From assembly GCA_002327525.1 (NCBI GenBank), contig DCWG01000161.1, positions 1 to 23,378 of the forward strand: DNA of 23,378 bases. The letters are read 5' to 3'. This document shows, piece after piece, positions 7,062 to 15,431 of the stretch. The notes below the pieces were generated by a model. It made no database searches. It worked only from the letters and a program-made list of their open reading frames with translations, and was not told where the DNA came from. This DNA comes from Gammaproteobacteria bacterium UBA2168 (lineage in GTDB: Bacteria; Pseudomonadota; Gammaproteobacteria; Pseudomonadales; Azotimanducaceae). A program made the translations under genes and the position numbers. Each line of letters opens with the position of its first letter. The first letter of the stretch is position 1.

Positions 7062-9007
7062 CCTACTCGAAACTGACCGGTACCCACGCCGAGTGCAAAG
7101 CCGCTACCGAACATACCCGAAGCGCCAATGCGCGGATCGCCGAGGAGTTGCCATTCGAGGATCGGCGGAGCTTCGAATGTGCGCGGCGGGGCTTCATCGC
7201 CACTCTCGACCCGCTGGTGATACACCGCGAGGGCGGACGCGCGCCCGCTTACGATCTGTCGGGAGTTGGTTTTCTCGATGGTGGTTCACCGGACACGGTC
7301 AATCCGAGTCTCTGGCGCCAGGCACAGCTCAACGCACAGCACACCGGTCTGTTCGAGATCGTGGACGGCATCTGGCAGGTTCGCTCTTTCGATATCGCCA
7401 ACATGACGCTGGTCCGCGGCGATAGCGGATGGATCGTGATCGACCCTCTGACCAGTGCCGAGGCCTCGGCGGCCGCACTGCGGCTCGCAAATGAGCACCT
7501 CGGGATGCGCCCCGTCGTGGCGGTCATCCATACCCACAGCCACGTCGATCATTTCGGCGGCGTTCTGGGTGTCGTGAATGCGGATGACGTCGAGTCCGGC
7601 AAAGTACAGGTGATAGCGCCGCAACACTTCGTCGAAGAATCGCTCAGCGAAAATGTGCTGGCCGGTAACGTCATGAGTCGGCGCGCCACCTATATGTACG
7701 GCAATCTGCTCGAGCCTTCTCCCACCGGGTTCGTCAGCACGGGGTTGGGCGCTGCGTTGAGCATGGGCACAACCGGGTTTGTGGTTCCCAACGACATCGT
7801 GACGAATACCGGCGAGACACGCACGGTAGACGGCGTCGACATCGAATTTCAGATGACCATGGGAACGGAGGCGCCGGCCGAATTCGTGTTCTTCTTTCCA
7901 GACTTCAAGGCGCTGTGCATGTCGGAGATCACCTCGCATCACTTGCACAACGTCTATACGCCACGCGGGGCGCAGGTTCGTGACGCGCTTGCGTGGGCAG
8001 CGCAGATTCAGGAGTCGATGGACCTCTTCAGCAATCGTCTGGAAGTACAGTTCGCGAGCCATCACTGGCCCATCTGGGGTCGCGAGGAGGCGCTGGAGTA
8101 TCTCACCAAGCAACGCGATCTCTACAAGTTCATTCACGATCAGACACTGCGTCTCGCCAACCACGGATACACGAAGGAAGAAATCGCTGACCGCATCCGC
8201 CTGCCGGATGCGCTGGGGCACGAATTCGCCAATCGGGGCTACTACGGCACGGTCCACCACAATGTACGTGCCGTGTACGTCAAATACCTGGGTTACTTCG
8301 ACGGCAACCCGTCGCACCTCTATCCGCTACCACCCGTAGAGTCCGGAATCCGCTACGTGGAGTTCATGGGCGGTGCCGATGCGGTGGTGGAGAAAGCGCG
8401 CGCGAGCTTCGATGAGGGTGACTACCGCTGGGTCGTGGAAGTGCTCAACCACGTGGTCATGTCGGACGCGGAGCACGTGGAGGCGAGAGCGTTACTCGCA
8501 GATACCCTCGAGCAGCTCGGCTACCAGTCCGAATCCGCACCCTGGCGCAACTTCTACCTTTGCGGGGCGTTGGAACTGCGCAACGGCCTGCCCCGGGGGT
8601 CGAGCTTTGGTGCTACGGAAGGTATGGCACGCGGCATGCCGATGGAAGCCCTCTTCCAGGCCATGGCAGTGCGTCTGAATGCGGACAAGGCAGACGGTGT
8701 GCGCCTCGATCTGAACCTGCACTTCACGGACCTCGATCAGGACTACCTGCTCACCATCGCCAACAGCGTGCTACACGCTTTCCCGGACCGGAGGACGCAG
8801 GGCGCCGATGCCAGCCTCACGACGACGGGTGTCGACTTCAAACGCCTGATGCTCGGACTCACGGACGCGATGACGCTGCTGCGTGAAGAGCGTCTCGCCA
8901 TCGATGGTGATGTGGACGCGCTCGCCAGTCTCGGTGAGATGTTCGACAACTTTACCCGGCGTTTTCCCATCGTCACGCCCCGGCCTGCCGACCCCGATCA
9001 TAATTGA
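7058..9007 (+). CDS. Alkyl sulfatase, metallo-beta-lactamase fold (SdsA1/YjcS type)
   Basis: The product is 649 aa, close to the size of the SdsA1/YjcS alkyl sulfatases. These hydrolyse alkyl sulfates such as dodecyl sulfate to alcohol and sulfate with a two-zinc centre. The metal motif HTHSHVDHFGG spans residues 158-168. Further ligands fit Glu290 in MSEITSHHLHN and His335 in FASHHWP. A dimerisation region follows (YYGTVHHNVRAVY), and the C-terminus (from about residue 530) fits the SCP2-like domain that binds alkyl chains. No signal peptide is visible, unlike secreted SdsA1, so it may act in the cytoplasm. The ATG at 7058 overlaps the transglutaminase stop and has AGGAG upstream. Its end overlaps the convergent TRAP permease gene by 10 bases. 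Substrate chain length and stereochemistry cannot be judged. Confidence 0.93.
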   Translation: MTYSKLTGTHAECKAATEHTRSANARIAEELPFEDRRSFECARRGFIATLDPLVIHREGGRAPAYDLSGVGFLDGGSPDTVNPSLWRQAQLNAQHTGLFEIVDGIWQVRSFDIANMTLVRGDSGWIVIDPLTSAEASAAALRLANEHLGMRPVVAVIHTHSHVDHFGGVLGVVNADDVESGKVQVIAPQHFVEESLSENVLAGNVMSRRATYMYGNLLEPSPTGFVSTGLGAALSMGTTGFVVPNDIVTNTGETRTVDGVDIEFQMTMGTEAPAEFVFFFPDFKALCMSEITSHHLHNVYTPRGAQVRDALAWAAQIQESMDLFSNRLEVQFASHHWPIWGREEALEYLTKQRDLYKFIHDQTLRLANHGYTKEEIADRIRLPDALGHEFANRGYYGTVHHNVRAVYVKYLGYFDGNPSHLYPLPPVESGIRYVEFMGGADAVVEKARASFDEGDYRWVVEVLNHVVMSDAEHVEARALLADTLEQLGYQSESAPWRNFYLCGALELRNGLPRGSSFGATEGMARGMPMEALFQAMAVRLNADKADGVRLDLNLHFTDLDQDYLLTIANSVLHAFPDRRTQGADASLTTTGVDFKRLMLGLTDAMTLLREERLAIDGDVDALASLGEMFDNFTRRFPIVTPRPADPDHN

Positions 9008-10944
9008 CGGCGCAGGCATCGCGCGGTAACAGCGACGGCCAGGCATACGGCCGCCGCGGTCGTCAATACCGGCGTGCTCAGCTGTAGCGTAGCGGAATCT
9101 ACGGCGGGCGCGGCCGCGCTCAGTCCGGCAATCAGCAACAAGCCTCTAGCCCACATCTGGAAGCCTTCCCCTACCCCCACCAGAAAGCCCTGCAAGGCGC
9201 CGACGATCAACCACACGCCTGCGGCCGCCCGTAACATCGCCAGCGCGATGTCAGCCCCCGTCCCTTCCAGTACCAGAGCCGGTTCCAGTACGAACAGGAA
9301 CGGGATGAAGTAGATCACACTGCCGAGACGCATCGCGGCAACTCCGGTTTTCAATGGATTGCTACCCGCTATCGTAGATGCCGCGTAGGCACCCAGTGCG
9401 ACCGGTGGTGTGATGAACGAGAGCATCGCCCAGTACAAAACGAACAGGTGGACCGACATGGCAGGCAGTCCCGCCTCGACCAGCGCCGGGGCGAGAATGA
9501 TGGCAAGAAATATGTAGGCGGCGGTCACGGTCATGCCGATGCCGAGAACGAAGCTTGTGACGGCGCCCATCACAAGCAGTAGAGCAATCGAGTCACCAGC
9601 GATGAAGAGCAGGTCGTTGACCAGCGTTCCACTCAGGCCCGTCACCGACAGCGCGCCCACTATCAGTCCGACACCCGCCAGCACCACGACGAGTTCCACC
9701 AGCAGCGCACCGGTCGCGGTCACGAACTCGACCAGTTGACGGCGCCCCCAGCGCATACGGCCCGAGAATTGATTGAGCACGAGCAACGCGGCCGTCGCTA
9801 TGTAAGGTGCAACGGCCTCACGCTGCAGGTAGAGCAGCAGGAACACCAGCACCGCAAACGCACCCAGGTAGTACCAGCCCTCCTTGATGGTGCGCACAAT
9901 GGATGGGATATCTTCGTCCGCCAAACCGGCGAGATTCCGGGACGCAGCGTAAGCGTCCACCTGCAGAAACAGGCCGCCAAAGTAGAGCAGCGCCGGTAGC
10001 GCCGCCGCCAGCGCCACCTCGAAGTACGGAACCTCGAGAAACGTGGCCATGACGAACGCAGTGGAACCCATGATCGGTGGCAGCAGCACGCCCCCGGTTG
10101 ACGCGCATGCTTCCACGCCGCCCGCATACTCATCCCCCAACCCAGCTTTTTGCATGGCCGGAATGGTCATCTGTCCGGTCGTGAGTACGTTGGTCACCAC
10201 ACTTCCGCTCATCGACCCCATCAATCCCGAAGAGACGATTGCCACCTTGGCCGGTCCACCCCGCACTCTGCCGAGCAGCGCGAAGGCGAGGTCGAGGAAG
10301 AACCGGCCGCCTCCCGTGTGCTGCAACGCGATGCCGAACACGACGAAACCGATGACCAGATTCGCGAACGCCCGAAACGGCAGTCCGAAGATGCTCTCGA
10401 TACTGAGTGCGTGATACACGGCCGTCTCCTGCCAGGAAGCTGCGAGACCCGTTAGAGGAGCAGGCACCACATCTGCAACGATGGGCAGCAGGGAGAAAAT
10501 CCCGGCAATGAAGAACAGCGCCCATCCCGCACTGCGGCGAAGCGCTTCCAGCAGCAGTAACCATAGTCCCGCCGACATCCACGTCGCGAGCGCGGGCGCT
10601 CCGAATTCCCAGGCCTCGTCCACAATGAGTTCCGCGTTCAGGAAAAAGTAGCCGCACACGCCCACGGTCAGCAAAGCGAACGACGCATCCAGCCACCGAT
10701 TGCGTGGATAAAGCAGAAAAGCGGGAGGCAGCAGAACGCCCAACAGCGCGAAGAAGTAGTGTGTCTCCAGCCGAATCCAGGCAGCCAGCCACTGCTTACC
10801 CGTCAGCGCCAGCACGTCCATCGCGAGCACGAGCGCCACCACAGCGGCGATCGCAACGAGGATGCGAACTGAGTTCTCGTGTGTCAGCGCCAAACCGGAT
10901 CCATGCCCGCGGCCTCGAGTGCCTCCACCCTTTTCGCCCGCCAT
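8998..10944 (-). CDS. TRAP transporter fused permease (DctQ-DctM type fusion, TAXI-linked)
   Basis: The product is 648 aa and very hydrophobic, with some 15 or more membrane segments. It matches the fused TRAP permeases in which the small four-helix subunit and the large DctM-type subunit form one chain. Diagnostic parts of the large domain are SGSVVTNVLTTGQMTIPAM, GGVLLPPIMGSTAFVMATFL and YWAMLSFITPPVALGAYAAS. TRAP systems import organic acids using an ion gradient. It follows the TAXI binding-protein gene on the same strand. With the ATG at 10944 the two genes overlap by 61 bases. A TTG at 10893 would leave a 10-base overlap and still keep the first helix, so the start is uncertain. The 3' end overlaps the alkyl sulfatase stop. 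Confidence 0.92.
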   Translation of the reverse strand: MAGEKGGGTRGRGHGSGLALTHENSVRILVAIAAVVALVLAMDVLALTGKQWLAAWIRLETHYFFALLGVLLPPAFLLYPRNRWLDASFALLTVGVCGYFFLNAELIVDEAWEFGAPALATWMSAGLWLLLLEALRRSAGWALFFIAGIFSLLPIVADVVPAPLTGLAASWQETAVYHALSIESIFGLPFRAFANLVIGFVVFGIALQHTGGGRFFLDLAFALLGRVRGGPAKVAIVSSGLMGSMSGSVVTNVLTTGQMTIPAMQKAGLGDEYAGGVEACASTGGVLLPPIMGSTAFVMATFLEVPYFEVALAAALPALLYFGGLFLQVDAYAASRNLAGLADEDIPSIVRTIKEGWYYLGAFAVLVFLLLYLQREAVAPYIATAALLVLNQFSGRMRWGRRQLVEFVTATGALLVELVVVLAGVGLIVGALSVTGLSGTLVNDLLFIAGDSIALLLVMGAVTSFVLGIGMTVTAAYIFLAIILAPALVEAGLPAMSVHLFVLYWAMLSFITPPVALGAYAASTIAGSNPLKTGVAAMRLGSVIYFIPFLFVLEPALVLEGTGADIALAMLRAAAGVWLIVGALQGFLVGVGEGFQMWARGLLLIAGLSAAAPAVDSATLQLSTPVLTTAAAVCLAVAVTARCLRRQL

Positions 10945-12032
10945 GCGCGCTCAAATATATCGCCCTCGCTGTGGTTGATCGCCACGAAGGCATCCCAGGT
11001 TTGCTTCAGTATCAGTTGGCGATGCAGCAGCCGTTCATTGTGCGCCTGGTCCGCATCGCTCCAGGCGTCGAGTTCTCGCAGCAATCGCACTGCTCCCTCG
11101 TGCCAGGGTACGACCCACTGTCTGACCTGACGCTCCACGGCCCAGCCGATCGCACCGGGATCCGCATTCTTGTACTCATCATAGTGCTTCACGATCGCCG
11201 CAGCCGTAGCGTACACCAGATCGGCAGGGGTACGGTCGAGTCCAATCAACAGAGGATAGGGGTAGGTCCCGCCCTCGTGGGGCACTGCTTTGCTGATGCC
11301 GGCACCACGGGTACCAACGTGCTGGGTCATGTATGGCGCGAGCTCGCGCAGACGCGCCCAGCAACCTTCGTCCTCATGCCGTAGCGGTGGCCAGAAGATG
11401 CCCCTGGGAGATGCTTCGAGCTTTCGCGTCGGACCACTCACCGTCGTGGCGTACGCCGCGTCTACCTGGTCGTTGACCACGCCGTTCCACATTGCGTTGT
11501 AACCGGGGAAGTCGACACGTTTCACGTCGTCCCATGTCAGTCCTGCGCAGGCGAGCATGGCCTCGGTAGACACGTTCAGCGCGGGCGCCCCGCGCACCCA
11601 GGGCACACGCCTGCCTCGAAGTCCGGCAAGGGTCGTGACCCCCGTATCAGCCGCCACCGCGAGTGATTGGTTGCTGTCTCCATTCGATGTGAACACCAGC
11701 CGCAAAGGAAGAGGACCCCACGCACGGCGCGCAAACTGAAACACACCCTCCTGCGCGAAATAGGTCGCAACACCATTGGCGGACAGTTGCACCCTGCCCT
11801 TCACCAGCGGCATCAGGCGGGAGACATCGTTCTTAGCGGGCAGCACACGCAGCGTGACGCCGTAGTTCTGTTTCAGAACCTTACCGATGGCAACGGCCTG
11901 GTTATAGCCCGTGGTGCCGAGATTGTAGGCACTCCAAGCCATCATTCTCGGCAGCTGGCCCTGAACGGCGTTACCCAGCTCCGTAACCAGCAGCGCGGCG
12001 ACCAGCATCATCGTGGCCAACAGTCTTTGCAT
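10884..12032 (-). CDS. TAXI-family TRAP transporter solute-binding protein
   Basis: The product is 382 aa, secreted to the periplasm, where it should capture the ligand and deliver it to the fused permease encoded next. The first 30 residues are a signal peptide (MQRLLATMMLVAALLVTELG). The mature start WSAYNLGTTGYNQAVAIGKVL is typical of TAXI proteins, and later blocks include LRGRRVPWV and WNGVVNDQVDAAY. TAXI ligands are poorly known (glutamate in one characterised case), so the substrate here is open. The ATG at 12032 is chosen because AGGGGAA lies just upstream and a signal peptide follows at once. The open frame to 12125 would add 31 basic residues before it. It is divergent from the carboxylesterase gene, separated by roughly 140 bases. 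Confidence 0.9.
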   Translation of the reverse strand: MQRLLATMMLVAALLVTELGNAVQGQLPRMMAWSAYNLGTTGYNQAVAIGKVLKQNYGVTLRVLPAKNDVSRLMPLVKGRVQLSANGVATYFAQEGVFQFARRAWGPLPLRLVFTSNGDSNQSLAVAADTGVTTLAGLRGRRVPWVRGAPALNVSTEAMLACAGLTWDDVKRVDFPGYNAMWNGVVNDQVDAAYATTVSGPTRKLEASPRGIFWPPLRHEDEGCWARLRELAPYMTQHVGTRGAGISKAVPHEGGTYPYPLLIGLDRTPADLVYATAAAIVKHYDEYKNADPGAIGWAVERQVRQWVVPWHEGAVRLLRELDAWSDADQAHNERLLHRQLILKQTWDAFVAINHSEGDIFERAWRAKRVEALEAAGMDPVWR

Positions 12033-12172
12033 GCGTTCCCCTGAACGGGTTTGGGATGGTCGCATTCTATCAGGGCGCCGCGCGGGACAACGCATGTGGC
12101 GTAAAGGCTGCCATTCGGCTCTCAACCATGGCAGTCTTGAAACAAGGGCGCTTCCAGGAGAAAACCATCGAA

Positions 12173-13636
12173 ATGATCGCCAACACCCATGCCGGCCCAG
12201 TCAGAGGCCGGGAAAAAGACGGCGTAGCGCTGTTCGCCGGTATTCCTTATGCCGCTCCGCCGTTGGACGATCTGCGTTTCGTCGGCCCGCAGCCCCTCGG
12301 GTCGTGGAGCGAACCGAGGGATGCCCGTAAATTCGGGCCTGCAGCACCCCAGATCGCCAGTGGCGGGATGACCGATGCCGTCACACCGCGTTGGTCGGAA
12401 GACTGCCTCACACTCAACATCGCCACAGCCGCACTCACTGGCAGCCGGCCGGTACTGTTCTGGATTCATGGCGGTGGTTATCGCACTGGCCAGGGTGCGA
12501 TTCCCTGGTACAACGGAGCGCGTTTCGCTGCGAACGGCGACATCGTCGTGGTGAGTATCAACTACCGCCTGGGTGCACTCGGATTCACGGACCTGTCACG
12601 CTTCGGCGAGCGATATGCCACCTCCGGAGTCAATGGCACGCTCGATCAGATTGCTGCGCTGATGTGGGTACGAGACAACATCGCCGGATTCGGCGGTGAT
12701 CCGAAACGCGTCACGATCGCGGGTGAATCCGCCGGGGGTTTCAGCGTCGCCACCCTACTCGGCAGCCCGCGGGCACAAGGTCTGTTTCGCGCCGCCATTC
12801 CACAAAGCGGCGCCGCTCACCACACCCTTCCCCCGGAAGCCGGTCAGCGTGTGACGGATTGTTTTCTGGACAGGCTCGACGCCACGAGCATCGAAGAACT
12901 CCTCGTCCTTCCGGTCGAGGAGATACTCGATGCCCAGCTCGCCGTGATCAGTGATCTGGAAACGGGCGCGGGATTCGACGGTACTTCCGGCCTGCATGTA
13001 TCTCCTTTCTACCCAATCACCGGAAACGATGTATTGCCCGAATCGCCGCTGACCGCCATCAGTGCAGGAATGGGCAGCGACATCCCGGTTCTGACCGGTT
13101 CCAACCTACACGAGACAACATTGTGGGGCTACGGCGAAGTCGACGAGGCCAAACTCACGCGGATGGCAAACGATTTGGGGGCGGCGAACGTCCTTGGCAG
13201 CTACCGCATTCAGCACCCGGAGGCCGCAGCGCAAGATCTGGCCATCGCGATCACCACTGACCACATGTTTCGCATCCCGGCCATTCGACTGGCCGAAGCA
13301 CGTGAGCCCCACGGCGGCAATACCTGGATGTATCTGTTCTGCTGGCAGTCACGTGCATTCGACGGCCATCTCAAGGCGACCCACGCACTGGAGATCCCGT
13401 TTGCCTTCGACAACCTCGACAAGGCCGGCGTGGACGCATTCCTCGGTCCGGGCGATATCCCACAAGGTGTAGCGGACACCATGCATCAGGCGTGGACCCG
13501 CTTCATCCGTGATCAGGATCCGGGCTGGGCCGCCTACACGAGTGCCACGCGCACGACCATGCGTTTCGATACCGAGTCGAGGCTCGTGAACGACCCCGGT
13601 GCCGCGGAACGCCGGGCGTGGGAAGGCTTGCGCTGA
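12173..13636 (+). CDS. Type-B carboxylesterase/lipase
   Basis: The product is 487 aa, alpha/beta-hydrolase fold, hydrolysing carboxylic esters; the natural ester is unknown. The oxyanion motif HGGG is at residues 99-102, and the type-B signature EDCLTLNI lies before it. The nucleophile Ser186 sits in GESAGG, with the acid Glu314 in SNLHETTLW and the base His404 in THALEIPFAF, so the triad is complete. No convincing signal peptide is seen. I prefer the ATG at 12173 since the protein starts IANTHAGPVRG as family members do, although AGGAG (12156-12160) is somewhat far at 12 bases. An ATG at 12128 is an alternative without a visible ribosome binding site. It is divergent from the TAXI gene and convergent with lptG. 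Confidence 0.9.
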   Translation: MIANTHAGPVRGREKDGVALFAGIPYAAPPLDDLRFVGPQPLGSWSEPRDARKFGPAAPQIASGGMTDAVTPRWSEDCLTLNIATAALTGSRPVLFWIHGGGYRTGQGAIPWYNGARFAANGDIVVVSINYRLGALGFTDLSRFGERYATSGVNGTLDQIAALMWVRDNIAGFGGDPKRVTIAGESAGGFSVATLLGSPRAQGLFRAAIPQSGAAHHTLPPEAGQRVTDCFLDRLDATSIEELLVLPVEEILDAQLAVISDLETGAGFDGTSGLHVSPFYPITGNDVLPESPLTAISAGMGSDIPVLTGSNLHETTLWGYGEVDEAKLTRMANDLGAANVLGSYRIQHPEAAAQDLAIAITTDHMFRIPAIRLAEAREPHGGNTWMYLFCWQSRAFDGHLKATHALEIPFAFDNLDKAGVDAFLGPGDIPQGVADTMHQAWTRFIRDQDPGWAAYTSATRTTMRFDTESRLVNDPGAAERRAWEGLR

Positions 13637-13638
13637 CC

Positions 13639-13660
13639 GCGCGGCGGTGCGCAACCGCGC
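13639..13660. terminator. GC hairpin between the convergent esterase and lptG genes
   Basis: GCGCGG (13639-13644) pairs with CCGCGC (13655-13660) across a 10-base loop that can pair internally. It begins two bases after the esterase stop and lies about 27 bases beyond the lptG stop on the other strand. No U-tract is present, so terminator function is only suggested by position. Confidence 0.3.
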
Positions 13661-13686
13661 TCACGGTGTGAGGATGCGAACGCCGT

Positions 13687-14766
13687 TCAGGAGATGCGGC
13701 GGGCGCCGGCCAGGCCTACGACCCAGCAAACCGCGATAGGCAACGCTACCGCCGCGAATGGCGCCAGACCGTAGACCACCGACATCGGCGCAAACAGGTC
13801 CTGCAGGTATTTGAAACCGAGCCCCACCATGATACCGGTCACCATTCGCGCGCCGATGCCGACCTCCCGTAACGCCCCGACGGTGAAGATCACCGCGAGC
13901 AACGCAAGGCCGAATATGCTCAATGGCTGAAGTACTTTGGACCAGAACGCCAGGCGATAGTCGATATCACCAAGACCCTGCGAGCGCGCATAGTCGATCT
14001 GTCGAGTGAGTTCACCGACGGACATTTTGGCCGGATCAACGAAAACCTGGCTTTCGATGAACTCGGGCGTGGAGTCGTTCTCCCATACCCCATCGCGGCG
14101 ACGCTCGACCGTTATTTCACCATCCTGCCATCTCGTGATGGTGAGGTCCTCAAGACGCCACCCGCCCCCATCCTGTGAATCGAACCAGGCGCGTCTGGAT
14201 GCAACGATCTCCCTCAACTGGCGATGCTCGTCCAGCCAGTACTGCGTGACGCCCGCGAGGTTGCCACTGTCGTCGATGGCGTCGATCTTGATGAATAGCT
14301 CGTCATCGCGAAACCAGTGCCCACCCATCACGTTCAGTGCGCCGTCTTCACCGTGAATAGTCAGCACCTTGCGCACTTCTGCCTGCCTCTCTCCGATCGG
14401 TGCGATTACCTCGGATACCAGATAACTCGACAGGATCCACAAGGTGAGTGGCATCAACAGGGATGCAAACAGGCGTGCGGCGGACATACCCGCCGCGCGC
14501 ATCACCGTGATTTCGTTCTGGGTAGAGAGCGTGCCCATACCAATCAACACACCCAAAAACAGGCTGTACGGCAGAATCTCCAGAAATCGTCGAGGCAACG
14601 TCAGCAAAACGTACAGCATGGCATCCCACGCGGTGTATCCGGCATGGTGTTCCTGCAGTTCCTCGATGTAGGCGAAAATCGACAACAAACTCAGCATGGC
14701 GAGCAGCACCACTATGATGGCTGCACTGGTCGTACGCGCGATGTGACGGTCGAGTATGGAGATCAC
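13687..14766 (-). CDS. lptG: LPS export ABC transporter permease LptG
   Basis: The product is 359 aa (E. coli LptG has 360). With LptF and the LptB ATPase it forms the inner-membrane complex that extracts lipopolysaccharide and passes it to LptC and LptA. Visible features are an N-terminal ILDRHIARTT with the first helix, the segment LLTLPRRFLEILPYSLFLGVLIGMGTLS, the QNEITVMRAAGMSAARL coupling helix, a periplasmic jellyroll-like domain (about 135-255), and three C-terminal helices ending near GLAGARRIS. The start is a GTG at 14766, chosen because it places ILDR at the N-terminus as in the family. An open frame to 14970 would run into mobA. Usually lptF lies directly upstream; here the upstream gene is the divergent mobA, so lptF must be elsewhere. 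Confidence 0.88.
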   Translation of the reverse strand: MISILDRHIARTTSAAIIVVLLAMLSLLSIFAYIEELQEHHAGYTAWDAMLYVLLTLPRRFLEILPYSLFLGVLIGMGTLSTQNEITVMRAAGMSAARLFASLLMPLTLWILSSYLVSEVIAPIGERQAEVRKVLTIHGEDGALNVMGGHWFRDDELFIKIDAIDDSGNLAGVTQYWLDEHRQLREIVASRRAWFDSQDGGGWRLEDLTITRWQDGEITVERRRDGVWENDSTPEFIESQVFVDPAKMSVGELTRQIDYARSQGLGDIDYRLAFWSKVLQPLSIFGLALLAVIFTVGALREVGIGARMVTGIMVGLGFKYLQDLFAPMSVVYGLAPFAAVALPIAVCWVVGLAGARRIS

Positions 14767-14851
14767 GAAAAACACGACTACTGTGAACGGGCGGGCGACA
14801 TCGTAACAAACTACAATCGGTACTTTCACGGGATAAAAAGGTAGTCGGGGC

Positions 14852-15421
14852 GTGGTACCCAGCCAGGGGCAGATCTGCGGTGTGATTCTTTGCGGGGGAC
14901 GAGGCAGCAGGGTCGACGGTTGTGACAAGCCGTTGCTGGCCTGGCGCGATGCGCCGATGGTGGACCACATACAACGGGCGCTGTCACCGCAGGTAGCCCA
15001 AATACTGATCAGCGCGAACAGAAGCCTGGAACGCTACGCAGAATACGGTACGACCATCGCCGATCACCTGACCGGATACCAGGGGCCCCTGGCCGGGGTT
15101 CATGCTGCGTTGCACTCATGCACTCTGCCGTACCTGTTCGTCTGCCCCGGCGATTCACCGATGTTATCCGGCGATATCGTCCAACGCCTCGCGCGCGGCA
15201 TCGGAGATCGCGTTGCTTGCATCGCACACGACGGTGAACGAGCACAGAACCTCCACGCACTGCTCGAAACAGCGCGGGCAAGCGCATTGCTCGAAACCTA
15301 TCTCGCGCAAGGGAAACGCAGCGCGTACGGATTCTGGTCACGAAATGCCGCACTCGTGGATTGCAGCGATATCACTGCCAGTTTCCGCGATTTCGACCAG
15401 TTCGCCGATTTCAGCAAATAG
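14852..15421 (+). CDS. mobA: Molybdenum cofactor guanylyltransferase MobA
   Basis: The product is 189 aa, cytoplasmic, transferring GMP from GTP onto molybdopterin cofactor to make the guanine dinucleotide form used by DMSO-reductase-type enzymes. The nucleotide-binding loop LCGGRGSRVDGCDKPLL is near residues 13-29. HLTGYQGPLAGVHAAL fits the GPL.G motif, and VCPGDSPMLSGDI carries the Mg-binding Asp. The start is a GTG at 14852 with a G-rich stretch upstream; a short N-terminal tail before the CGVILCGG strand is normal. It is divergent from lptG and ends 10 bases before the GH3 gene, so the two are probably cotranscribed even though their roles look unrelated. Confidence 0.88.
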   Translation: MVPSQGQICGVILCGGRGSRVDGCDKPLLAWRDAPMVDHIQRALSPQVAQILISANRSLERYAEYGTTIADHLTGYQGPLAGVHAALHSCTLPYLFVCPGDSPMLSGDIVQRLARGIGDRVACIAHDGERAQNLHALLETARASALLETYLAQGKRSAYGFWSRNAALVDCSDITASFRDFDQFADFSK

Positions 15422-15431
15422 AGCACAGAAC

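Noticed and set aside
7286..8317. A 343-aa minus-strand frame antisense to the alkyl sulfatase
   Set aside because: The opposite strand holds all metal motifs of a known enzyme; the antisense frame is a GC-driven artefact.
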